Positions 1 to 7,455 of a stretch of 12,092 bases of DNA are shown piece by piece. The stretch spans positions 1-12,092 of the forward strand of contig JASLRF010000217.1 in the NCBI GenBank assembly GCA_030744095.1, read 5' to 3'. Below the pieces are notes generated by a model. The model saw only the letters and a program-made list of their open reading frames with translations. It was not told the DNA's origin and made no database searches. The position numbers and the translations under genes were made by a program. The DNA comes from Pirellulaceae bacterium. Its GTDB lineage: Bacteria; Planctomycetota; Planctomycetia; Pirellulales; Pirellulaceae. Each line of letters begins with the position of its first letter. Positions within the stretch are counted from its first letter, which is position 1.

Positions 1-882
1 ACGGGGCTCGTGAAACGGCTGGACTTGATTACTGAGCGGAATCTCGTCGCGGATCGTTGGCGGCAGATCAAGCTGGCTGCCGACGAACTCAAGTCGGTAC
101 TCCACCTGAACGCTAGTCAAACCACTTCGACCCGTGCTGACGTCAATCGTGCCTTTGATTTCACCTTTGACGAAAGTCGTACAAGCGTCTCGGCAACTCT
201 CGACTTGCCGTTCAACCGCCGCGCGCAACGTAACGCATTTCGACAGCGGCTGATCGACTATCAAGCGGCTCTTCGTAGTCAGATGCAGTTGGAGGACAAT
301 ATCAAGTTTGACATCCGCGACGACCTACGTTCCCTGGCATTGGATAAAGAGCGATACACTATTGACGTGGCTGCAGCCGCCTTGGCGTACGAGCGGGTCG
401 TCACCACGGAACTGCAATTAAGATTGAGTGTGGATAATGTGAAATCGCGAGACTTTCTTGAAGCGCAGAACCGCTACACAGCATCTCTGAGCAGCGTCGC
501 CAGTGACCACATCGGTTATATCGTGAATCGTATGCAGCTCTTTCTGGATCTGGAGTTACTCGAGGTGGACGATAGTGGATTCTGGACGGAACTGTACGAC
601 GAACATTATCAACCTGAAGGCTATTACCAGCTGCCACCCGAGGCCATGCCGGCCTATGGCACGCTGCCGCATGGACTCATGTTCTCCAAGATGATGCGCC
701 GAATGCTTCACGTACCGGCCGGTGTGGCGACGGTGCACGGTCCGAGCGAGGAACTCGAGTCAATTCCAGCCGAACCGAACGCTATCGACGAACCGGAACC
801 GGGGGATGCGTCGCCTCTCGTCCCACCACCACCCGCGACAGAACGACTTCTGCCGCCACCCCCGGTTGATGTGCTGGAATAA
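1..882 (+). CDS. TolC-family outer membrane efflux protein, C-terminal part (5' truncated)
   Basis: The reading frame is open from the first base to the TAA at 880-882, so the gene begins outside the window; the GTG at position 10 is only an internal codon. The 293 visible residues have the TolC look: long amphipathic helices, a block of the type RLDLITERN..VADRWRQIKLAADELK, then a beta-rich stretch ending in LDLPFNRRAQRNAFRQ (the second-repeat outer-membrane strand region), then a second helical hairpin with the typical SRDFLEAQNRYTASLSSV segment and a conserved IVNRMQLFLDLELLEVD ending. TolC proteins form the outer-membrane channel of RND or ABC efflux and type I secretion complexes; which pump this one serves is not visible. 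The last 60 or so residues are Pro/Glu-rich with two PPPP runs, a low-complexity periplasmic tail seen in planctomycete members. Family call is from pattern recognition. Confidence 0.8.
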   Translation, partial: TGLVKRLDLITERNLVADRWRQIKLAADELKSVLHLNASQTTSTRADVNRAFDFTFDESRTSVSATLDLPFNRRAQRNAFRQRLIDYQAALRSQMQLEDNIKFDIRDDLRSLALDKERYTIDVAAAALAYERVVTTELQLRLSVDNVKSRDFLEAQNRYTASLSSVASDHIGYIVNRMQLFLDLELLEVDDSGFWTELYDEHYQPEGYYQLPPEAMPAYGTLPHGLMFSKMMRRMLHVPAGVATVHGPSEELESIPAEPNAIDEPEPGDASPLVPPPPATERLLPPPPVDVLE

Positions 883-912
883 CGCCCACACTAGGGCCAG
901 TCGCCCACGTTA

Positions 913-959
913 TGGCCGGTCTCGCTGTTGTGGCCGGTCTCGCTGTTGTGGCCGGTCTC
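913..959. repeat. 18-bp tandem repeat, 2.6 copies
   Basis: The unit tggccggtctcgctgttg occurs perfectly at 913-930 and 931-948, and its first 11 bases recur at 949-959. It lies in the 207-bp gap between the convergent TolC-like and antiporter genes. The 883-1089 gap shows no gene. A weak GGCCA/TGGCC 5-bp stem precedes the repeat, but there is no convincing Rho-independent terminator with a T run on either strand. Confidence 0.85.
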
Positions 960-1089
960 CTGACCGAGCCACCTAATTGACCGAAGGTCTCCCGAACTAT
1001 AAGTGACCCTCGATCCATCATTGCGACCAATTTAAGGACCGGTGACAACGAAGAGCACACCTTGGCAGCGCACCACCTCTCAGCACGCG

Positions 1090-3027
1090 CTACGAACCTG
1101 GCTGATCAGCCGCGGTCTGCGTCGATTGTTCGTCTGCCGCAGCGTCGATCAACCCGATGATCGTTTGACCGGGTTGGGGTTTGAGAGGTACCGCCACGGT
1201 GGGAATGGTCAAGCGACCCACCTCGTCCATGACAAACAGGATGGTCGCCGACTCTCCGTAGCGAGCGACAAAATCGTCCAGTGTGAATTCCTCGGACAAT
1301 CGTGTCTTCTTCAGCTGAAAGCCGTTTTCCATTCGACCTTCAAGCTCGTCATGGTTCAACTGCTTGTCGAACAACAATCGCCCGCGAAGATGGTCACCGA
1401 CCGACGCACGGCGACCGGATGTACTATCCCAGGGTGGCAGTTGATACACATTGACTCGGCCAAACACATGTGCAAACTCGTTGACTGCCAGGGCGTTCAC
1501 TTCATCGTTGGCGGTCATCGCCAATAGCTTGCCGATACCAGCCAGATCTATGTCCTCATTGACGTGTTCAGATAGAACACTGATACACTCCGCTCGCATA
1601 CCGCTCATTCTGGCGGCGGCCACATTTGCGTAATTTGTGTCGACCAACATGGTTTGCAAATTCTCCTCGTCCAGCAACTGTGCCATCTCACGGACCCACG
1701 GCTCGGCTCCCACGAAGAGAATCCCCTGTGGATTGGTGTCGGACAGGTTAAGCCATTTCGCCAGCGGTCCAGCTGTGAGTCCATAGACTGCCACTGTGCC
1801 CACGATGACCAGAAAGGTGATAGGAACCAACTGCTCCGCCTGTTCGGCCAAAATTGCCATGCCTGGCACTTCGTGCTCGACGGGCAACCCGTGTGCCATC
1901 GAAGCAATCTTCAGCGCGAAAACACTCATCACCGCGGCTGCCACAATCCCTCGTGGTGCTAGCCAGGCGAAGAATATCTTCTCGCGGAATGCCAAACCGC
2001 TGCCCACCGTCGAAACAAAAATGGCCAGGGGGCGAACGATCAGAATGAGCGATGCCAGGAAGGCCATACCCCTCCAACCCAGGTCGAGAAACACCCGCGG
2101 GTCCAACCGCGATCCCAACACAATAAACAGGCACGAGATTAGGAAGACACCCAAATGTTCTTTGAACTGAATTACGTGGTGAATCGGAATGGTCTTCTGA
2201 TTTGCCAGAATCACACCGAGCACCGTGACCGTCACCAGTCCTGATTCGTCCAGTAGAATGTTGGACACTGCGAAACTCCCGAGGGCGATCGCCAGGAATA
2301 CGACACCGTGCAAATAGTCGGGCAGCCAAAACCGTTTGACCATTTGCATCAGCAAATTAGCCGTCACCAATCCGATGGCACCGCCCAGCAGCGCGGTCTT
2401 GACCAATAACGACACCATTCCTAGCAGCGACGATTCGTTGCCATGCGTGATGATCTCCTCGAAAACCAACACGGCCAATACTGCGCCAATCGGATCGATC
2501 ACGATTCCTTCCCACTTGACGATCGAGGCCACACGTTGGACCGGGCGAATATGACGCAGCAAAGGCGCGACGACCGTGGGGCCCGTCACGACCAACACGG
2601 CACCCAGCAACGCAGCCAGGCGCAGGTCGAGATCATCCAGCAACAACACGGCGAAAAGTGTCGTCACAAACCAGCTGATTAACGCCCCCAGGGTGACCAG
2701 ACGAAACACACCGCGACCCGCCGTTCGCAATTCGCTCAGCCGCAACGACAACCCACCCTCAAACAAGATCACCGCCACGGACAACGAGACGAATGGAAAC
2801 AGTAGTTTCGGCCCGATCGTTTCGTTATCTGGATCCTCAATCAGCTTGGCCAACAGCAGATCCGGATTTGTGAACAGCTGCCCCAAGAGAATTCCGAATA
2901 GAAGCAGCAACAGGATTGACGGCAATCGCAACCGCCATGCCAGCCATTGCGCAATCACGCCCAATAATGGCACACCAGCCAGGTAACAGAAGAAAAGCTG
3001 TTCTTCGTTCAAGTCAAGAAAACCCAA
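1090..3027 (-). CDS. CPA-type Na+/H+ antiporter with C-terminal Rossmann/RCK-like domain
   Basis: The 645-residue protein has about 12 hydrophobic segments over residues 10-425, typical of monovalent cation/proton antiporters that exchange cytoplasmic Na+ (or K+) for H+ at the inner membrane. Family hallmarks are visible: GPTVVAPLL near 149-157, WEGIVIDPIGAVLAVLVFE at 172-190 with the ion-binding Asp at 178, and WLAPRGIVAAAV at 355-366. The ID-P form of the motif (rather than ND) resembles NhaP-type CPA1 proteins of cyanobacteria. Residues 435-530 (GILFVGAEPWVREMAQLL...) resemble a TrkA-N/RCK nucleotide-binding domain, and a further roughly 100-residue domain follows. The glycine loop reads GAEPWV, so nucleotide binding may be lost. 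The frame has no ATG before its upstream in-frame stop at 3088-3090; TTG at 3025-3027 is the best start (a CTG at 3034-3036 is the alternative), without a clear Shine-Dalgarno site. The gene is divergent from the NfeD gene and convergent with the TolC-like gene, so probably monocistronic. Confidence 0.88.
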   Translation of the reverse strand: MGFLDLNEEQLFFCYLAGVPLLGVIAQWLAWRLRLPSILLLLLFGILLGQLFTNPDLLLAKLIEDPDNETIGPKLLFPFVSLSVAVILFEGGLSLRLSELRTAGRGVFRLVTLGALISWFVTTLFAVLLLDDLDLRLAALLGAVLVVTGPTVVAPLLRHIRPVQRVASIVKWEGIVIDPIGAVLAVLVFEEIITHGNESSLLGMVSLLVKTALLGGAIGLVTANLLMQMVKRFWLPDYLHGVVFLAIALGSFAVSNILLDESGLVTVTVLGVILANQKTIPIHHVIQFKEHLGVFLISCLFIVLGSRLDPRVFLDLGWRGMAFLASLILIVRPLAIFVSTVGSGLAFREKIFFAWLAPRGIVAAAVMSVFALKIASMAHGLPVEHEVPGMAILAEQAEQLVPITFLVIVGTVAVYGLTAGPLAKWLNLSDTNPQGILFVGAEPWVREMAQLLDEENLQTMLVDTNYANVAAARMSGMRAECISVLSEHVNEDIDLAGIGKLLAMTANDEVNALAVNEFAHVFGRVNVYQLPPWDSTSGRRASVGDHLRGRLLFDKQLNHDELEGRMENGFQLKKTRLSEEFTLDDFVARYGESATILFVMDEVGRLTIPTVAVPLKPQPGQTIIGLIDAAADEQSTQTAADQPGS

Positions 3028-3086
3028 GCTTCGCAGGTGATGGGCATCGGCAACAGGTGAACGACCGTGTCGCTCAGGTGGGCAAC

Positions 3087-3115
3087 ATCATCCCACACGA
3101 CGGCACAATTGTCAC
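3087..3115 (-). promoter_or_regulatory. candidate sigma70 promoter for the antiporter gene
   Basis: On the minus strand GTGACA (3115-3110, 5 of 6 matches to the -35 consensus) is separated by exactly 17 bases from GATGAT (3092-3087, 4 of 6 matches to the -10 consensus). Transcription would start near 3080, giving an untranslated leader of about 50 bases before the TTG start. This is a consensus match by eye only; planctomycete promoters are poorly characterised. Confidence 0.3.
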
Positions 3116-3158
3116 CCGCTGCAGAGCCACTCCTGCTACAATTGGTCACACTGCACGA

Positions 3159-3187
3159 TTGACCGTTCCGGCCGATCAACCTACGAT
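3159..3187 (+). promoter_or_regulatory. candidate sigma70 promoter for the NfeD-family gene
   Basis: TTGACC at 3159-3164 (5 of 6) and TACGAT at 3182-3187 (4 of 6) are spaced by 17 bases. A start near 3194 would leave a leader of about 46 bases to the ATG at 3240. It lies in the 212-bp divergent gap, pointing away from the antiporter promoter. Assigned by eye from consensus and spacing. Confidence 0.35.
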
Positions 3188-3239
3188 CAAAAGAGGCCTA
3201 CGGTCAAGAGATTGTTGCGTTGAATGGATCGAGTGCCGC

Positions 3240-4808
3240 ATGAACATCGCCAGGCTAAACCGTGTCTCAACTGGGCGTTCTCGAATCCTGCGCCAGGCGA
3301 TTCTTCCCGCAGTGCTGGTCGCGTGGAGTCTGGTCGTCGTGGGGCAATCCGAGGACATCGCCCAAGATGCCCCGAGCGAGAAGTCCTACGAACGTGCCGT
3401 GTTGATTCGTTTCGAAGGGCCCATCACACCACTCCTGGAACATTTCGTGTTCCGGAAACTGGACTTGGCCAGGCAAAGGAATGCGGATCTCGTCATCATC
3501 GAAATCGAAAGTCCCGGTGGCTTCATCGATTCGAGCTTTAATGTGGCGACACGACTCCGTGATTTGGATTGGGCCGATACCGTAGCGTTTGTGCCTAGTG
3601 AAGCAATCAGCGGCGCGGCCATCGTCGCGTTGGGTTGTGACAAGATTATTATGGCCTCCAACGCGAGGATCGGCGATGCGGGTGCGATCTTCCAAGGCGA
3701 AGACGCGCTCTTCCGTTATGCACCGGAGAAAATCCGTAGCGACCTGGCACGTCGTATTCGCGATCTTGCCGCCGCTAAAGGCCGTGCACCAGGGTTGGCC
3801 GAAGCGATGGTCGACATGGATCTCGTGGTGTATCACGTGCGGAATCAGGAAACCGATGAAACGACGTTGATGACCGATCCCGAAATCGAAGCCAGTGACG
3901 AACCGGCGGATTGGATCAAACTGAAACCGATCATCGAATCACGTGAGGCCCATTTTTTGGAATTGAATGGAAAGCGTGCCGCGGAACTGGGCCTGGCCGA
4001 CAGCAACGCGGCGAGTCGAAAAGAACTCCTGGACCAACTACATGCCGGCGGCAATCTATGGGTCTTGGAGCCCACTGTGGTTGATACGGCGGTGACGATC
4101 TTGAATTTTCGATTGGTGACCGGGTTGCTGTTGGTGATCGCCGTGGTTGCCTTGCTGATTGAAGCGAGCGCGCCAGGTGTCGGCCTGGGTGGCCTGATCT
4201 CTGGCCTCTGTTTCGCGCTCTTCTTCTGGAGTCGGTTTCTTGGTGGCACCGCAGGCTGGTTGGAGGTCATTCTATTTGCCGCCGGTGTCGTGTTTGTGGC
4301 GATTGAGCTGTTTGTGATTCCCGGCTTTGGCGTGGCCGGCGTTTCCGGGTTGCTGCTGATGCTGACCAGCGTTCTCATGGCAAGCCAACACTTCGTTGTG
4401 CCAAGTACGGGTCGCGAACTAAACACAACAGTGAGCTCGTTGACTGTGATTGTTGGATCGGGAATTGGTGTCTGTTTGGCGGTGATGGCGATCAGTTATT
4501 TCCGAGGTTCGATTCCGATCCTCTCTTGGATGGCCTTGCATCCGCCTGTATCGGACGAGAAACGTGTCTCAACGACCGACGACAAGGCAGCGCCACTGCC
4601 GGCCACCGGTAACCGGCAGTTTCCCGTTCAAGTGGGCGACTGGGGAGTGGCCGAATCGCCGCTACGTCCCGCCGGCCGCGTGCGATTTCAAGATGAATAC
4701 GTCGACGTTGTATCGGACGGAGCGTTTGTCGACGTGGGCCGTCAGGTGCGGGTCGTTAAGATCAGCGGAAATCGCGTTCAGGTGCGTGAACTGGACGAAA
4801 ATGTGTGA
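3240..4808 (+). CDS. NfeD-family membrane-bound serine protease (ClpP-like domain plus NfeD domain)
   Basis: The 522-residue product has the full long-form NfeD layout. Residues 15-35 form a signal peptide or N-terminal anchor. Residues 52-270 form a ClpP/crotonase-like protease domain with the ESPGG turn at 90-94 and VPSEAISGAAIVALGCDKI, in which Ser124 fits the nucleophile. Lys164 in APEKIRS fits the general base; the 40-residue spacing is close to the Ser97/Lys138 dyad of the archaeal homologue PH1510. Residues 290-425 hold several membrane helices, and residues 460-520 form the C-terminal NfeD OB-fold (GRVRFQDEYVDVVSDGAFVDVG). Such proteins cleave membrane-associated partners, usually SPFH/stomatin-flotillin proteins; no SPFH gene is adjacent here. 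ATG 3240 was chosen because the open frame upstream to 2916 runs antisense into the antiporter gene and encodes no recognisable protein. Its 3' end is only 16 bp from the end of the convergent glycosyltransferase gene. Confidence 0.9.
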   Translation: MNIARLNRVSTGRSRILRQAILPAVLVAWSLVVVGQSEDIAQDAPSEKSYERAVLIRFEGPITPLLEHFVFRKLDLARQRNADLVIIEIESPGGFIDSSFNVATRLRDLDWADTVAFVPSEAISGAAIVALGCDKIIMASNARIGDAGAIFQGEDALFRYAPEKIRSDLARRIRDLAAAKGRAPGLAEAMVDMDLVVYHVRNQETDETTLMTDPEIEASDEPADWIKLKPIIESREAHFLELNGKRAAELGLADSNAASRKELLDQLHAGGNLWVLEPTVVDTAVTILNFRLVTGLLLVIAVVALLIEASAPGVGLGGLISGLCFALFFWSRFLGGTAGWLEVILFAAGVVFVAIELFVIPGFGVAGVSGLLLMLTSVLMASQHFVVPSTGRELNTTVSSLTVIVGSGIGVCLAVMAISYFRGSIPILSWMALHPPVSDEKRVSTTDDKAAPLPATGNRQFPVQVGDWGVAESPLRPAGRVRFQDEYVDVVSDGAFVDVGRQVRVVKISGNRVQVRELDENV

Positions 4809-4824
4809 TGAATTGGCCTGAAAA

Positions 4825-5703
4825 CTAATCTGCCAAGCCATATCGCACAATGCAATAAAGCGCGTTGAAAAGGTCGCTTATGCCGATCTTCTTGCCTTCA
4901 TCGTAGCCGCGTGCGTTATAGCCGATCGGCGATTCGACGATCCGATAGCGCCGCCGAGCCAGCTTGGCGGTTACTTCCGGTTCAAAGCCGAAACGACTCT
5001 GCTTGAGCGGTAAATCACGAAGTACGTTGCTGCGAAATGCCTTGTAACACGTTTCCATGTCCGTCAAGTTCAAGCCCGTAAAGGTGTTCGATGCGACTGT
5101 CAGCACGCGATTCAATAGTCGATGCGACAGGGAGCGATCTTGGCTGACACCCAGGAAGCGGGAACCGAACGCAGCATCGGCGTCGCCGTCGAGCAGCGGG
5201 CGAATCACAGTCGGAATCTCTTCCGGGTTGTATTCAAGGTCCGCATCCTGGACGACCACAATATCGCCTACCGCGGCGGCAAAGCCATCGTGGAGCGCCG
5301 CGCCCTTACCTTTGTTCTCCGATTTTAGGATTACACGCAGTCCGGGCATGTCACGTACTGTCTCTAGCAGATCGCGTGTTCCGTCGGTACTGCAGTCGTC
5401 GATTACGATGACTTCCTTGCGCAATGCGAGTTCCTGTACCCGCGACAGTACTTCCAGGATCGTGCCCTCTTCGTTGTAGACGGGAATCACCACGCTGACC
5501 AACGGCTCCTTGGCGGACATTTCTATTGGCGCCGAGGCGTTGTCGCCGGCTGCAAAGGAGACTTCCTTAAACAACTCGTCAAGTGCTTCGAGTTCGGCTT
5601 CTGCCCGTTGCGATGTCGTTTCATTTGTCTCGGGGGCCGTTAGTGGCGGATTGCCCAAAGCCGGCACCACGGTCGAAGTATCAGTGTTCGTTGTCTCATT
5701 CAT
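4825..5703 (-). CDS. family 2 glycosyltransferase, polyprenyl-phosphate sugar synthase type (DPM1-like)
   Basis: The 292-residue protein contains a GT2 GT-A fold from residue 68: VSVVIPVYNEEGTI at 69-82, VIDDCSTDGT at 100-109 (UDP/GDP-sugar binding), DADLEYNPEE at 153-162 (metal-binding DxD), GSRF at 180-183, and the TDMETCYKAFR motif at 214-224 with FGFEPEV at 238-244, typical of dolichol/undecaprenyl-phosphate mannosyl- or glucosyltransferases. The enzyme would transfer a sugar from a nucleotide donor to polyprenyl phosphate on the cytoplasmic face. It lacks C-terminal membrane helices, so it is the soluble or peripheral form. Residues 1-62 are Thr/Glu/Ala-rich and unlike the catalytic domain; Met62 (ATG at 5518-5520) is an alternative start, but neither start has a strong Shine-Dalgarno site. 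It is the last gene of the minus-strand operon, 33 bp after the membrane protein gene upstream. Sugar specificity cannot be read. Confidence 0.88.
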   Translation of the reverse strand: MNETTNTDTSTVVPALGNPPLTAPETNETTSQRAEAELEALDELFKEVSFAAGDNASAPIEMSAKEPLVSVVIPVYNEEGTILEVLSRVQELALRKEVIVIDDCSTDGTRDLLETVRDMPGLRVILKSENKGKGAALHDGFAAAVGDIVVVQDADLEYNPEEIPTVIRPLLDGDADAAFGSRFLGVSQDRSLSHRLLNRVLTVASNTFTGLNLTDMETCYKAFRSNVLRDLPLKQSRFGFEPEVTAKLARRRYRIVESPIGYNARGYDEGKKIGISDLFNALYCIVRYGLAD

Positions 5704-5736
5704 GTCGTTTGCCTGTTGGCGGAAGAGAATTCATGA

Positions 5737-7455
5737 TTAACGTACAGCGAACGTTTGGCGCGCTTGCCGGATTGGCAGCGCAGGCCACTGCACGTAGCCT
5801 GTTTGTTTCGTTTCAGTGATCGATCTTCGTGATGAGCAGAGATAGTCTGGACTCGCCGGATCGTCATACTTCGACCGACGCCCGAACAACTGGGTTAGTT
5901 CGTCTTGATAGAGCAATGTCCAGTCATTGGCGTGTCGCGCAAGCACATCGACCGTATTGACTTGTTTGCGGTCCAGCAGAACCAGATCAGGTGCGCCGTA
6001 TTCGAGAATGAGATCATCGTCAATCGGTCCGGATGCCAAACTACGAAAGCGCGGCTCATCGGCATGATCGCCGACGGCGTAGTCGAAGTACATGTCGACG
6101 ATCGACTGTGGGTAGCACGTGCGAAAGCGCCCATCAAAGGCGACCTTAATGTCGTCTTCCACGTCCTGCGTCGAACCAAACGTGCCGATGGCATATTGGG
6201 CCCACATGAATCTCACGACAAGTTTTCCGTGCAGGCCCTCGTCAGCCATGAACTGAAATGCCGAAACCGGATACCTGTTACGTAGAACCGGCATCGTCGT
6301 CATCTGGTGATACAGCGTTGTCCCGGCGAACAAGGTGATCGCGGCAGTTGTCGCTAAGAACATCTTCGCGGTGCGCGAGGTGGCCTTCGAGCCCGCTGGA
6401 ACAAGCTCTCCCGCACTACGAAAACGGCGAATCAAGTCGTCCACGTGTGGCACGAGCCACAGCGCGAAGAGGATCGTGAAGAACGGAATGTGACGGCGAT
6501 GCTCGATGGACTGCCACAGCACCAACGTCAGCAGTATCATGTGGGCAGGGTCTCGCGATTTGCGCGTCACGACCGTTGCCGCGACCGAGAGGGCCACCAA
6601 CAGCCACCAAGGCGACCAGGCAATACTGGTCAGTTCCGGCGAACGCCACTCCACAATTTCTGGCCTGGGAGTCCCCAGCGATTGCCACAGCCAGGCGTGT
6701 AGTTCAAACCCGGCCGGATTTGCCACCGTCGCAAAACCTGCAACCACCACGACAGCCAAGAGGTGCAGCGCGGTCCGCCGCGCACGGTGACCGTGCCGTA
6801 GCAACAACTCGATCCCACGACACACCAGGAACGTCACGAGCACAGCGTAGCCCGCGACGAAGCCGCCATGTGAATTTGCCCACACGGCCAGCAAGGGCAC
6901 GACCAGCCACAACGCGGCCAATCGCCGTCGCGTGTCGTTCTTACCTAAGGCGTCGCCCGTCTGGAGCGCGCCGCGCGGTAACACCCAATCTAGAAGCAAC
7001 ACCAAACTGGCGAAGAACAAGTACGATGTCAATTGTGGCCGCAGCAACCAGAAATGCATAAGGTTGATCGAAGTAATCAACGCGACAACAACAATTGTCG
7101 TCTGTGACACACCGGCGCGACGCGGAAGGTGAATTACGACCGCCATCAACACAGCGCCCAGCAGGCTCTTTATGCAGAGCAATCCGGCACTGCCGAGTGA
7201 CTGAATTCCCAGTGCCAGGGCTAGTTCTGATAATGTCTCGTGATTGATCCACCGGTGCCCCACGGCGTTGTACGTATACGTGGCCGAGCTGGGCAATCCT
7301 TCGCGGAGCATATCTGATCCGTATTGCACGTGTCCCCAGAAGTCCGGGTCCGGTTGGTTCTTAGACAACGGCAACAGGCAGATCACCAGCAGGGCCAGAA
7401 AGAACGCTCGCTCGGACCAAGAGGTTTGCCTGTCGTTGGCTATCGGGTCAGTCAT
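5737..7455 (-). CDS. polytopic membrane protein, GT-C glycosyltransferase-like (second paralogue)
   Basis: A 572-residue protein with roughly 10 hydrophobic segments between residues 17 and 385 and a soluble C-terminal part (about 395-572). After the first helix it has DPDFWGHVQYG at 36-46 and HRWINHETLSEL at 68-79, a first-loop pattern (acidic residues, then W-H, then WINHE) that I associate with uncharacterised bacterial membrane proteins resembling GT-C glycosyltransferases, whose catalytic Asp lies in the first extracytoplasmic loop. Further conserved blocks are WANSHGG at 192-198, RPEIVEWRSPELTS at 264-277 and DGRFRTCYP at 441-449. Function is inferred: possible transfer of a lipid-linked sugar to an envelope acceptor. 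Start chosen at 7455 because the ATG overlaps the TGA of the upstream gene (TCAT on the plus strand, 7452-7455) and has a GGAGG site 7 bases upstream; a longer frame to 7515 lies wholly within the upstream gene's 3' end. No catalysis is proven. Confidence 0.75.
   Translation of the reverse strand: MTDPIANDRQTSWSERAFFLALLVICLLPLSKNQPDPDFWGHVQYGSDMLREGLPSSATYTYNAVGHRWINHETLSELALALGIQSLGSAGLLCIKSLLGAVLMAVVIHLPRRAGVSQTTIVVVALITSINLMHFWLLRPQLTSYLFFASLVLLLDWVLPRGALQTGDALGKNDTRRRLAALWLVVPLLAVWANSHGGFVAGYAVLVTFLVCRGIELLLRHGHRARRTALHLLAVVVVAGFATVANPAGFELHAWLWQSLGTPRPEIVEWRSPELTSIAWSPWWLLVALSVAATVVTRKSRDPAHMILLTLVLWQSIEHRRHIPFFTILFALWLVPHVDDLIRRFRSAGELVPAGSKATSRTAKMFLATTAAITLFAGTTLYHQMTTMPVLRNRYPVSAFQFMADEGLHGKLVVRFMWAQYAIGTFGSTQDVEDDIKVAFDGRFRTCYPQSIVDMYFDYAVGDHADEPRFRSLASGPIDDDLILEYGAPDLVLLDRKQVNTVDVLARHANDWTLLYQDELTQLFGRRSKYDDPASPDYLCSSRRSITETKQTGYVQWPALPIRQARQTFAVR

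Noticed and set aside
883..915. Possible terminator hairpin after the TolC-like gene
   Set aside because: The GGCCA/TGGCC stem is only 5 bp with a 13-base loop and no T run.
1042..1527. Plus-strand open frame of 161 codons opposite the antiporter 3' end
   Set aside because: It is an antisense shadow of a well-supported gene; the translation shows no domain.
1748..2329. Minus-strand 193-codon frame inside the antiporter gene
   Set aside because: Same strand, different frame of a long conserved gene; composition is Arg/Gly/Ser-rich out-of-frame translation.
2916..3239. N-terminal extension of the NfeD reading frame back to 2916
   Set aside because: It overlaps the antiporter start antisense, is low-complexity without a recognisable domain, and a signal-anchor follows the ATG at 3240 directly.
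3845..4426. Minus-strand 193-codon frame opposite the NfeD gene
   Set aside because: Ser/Thr/Pro-rich antisense translation of membrane-helix codons, no motif.
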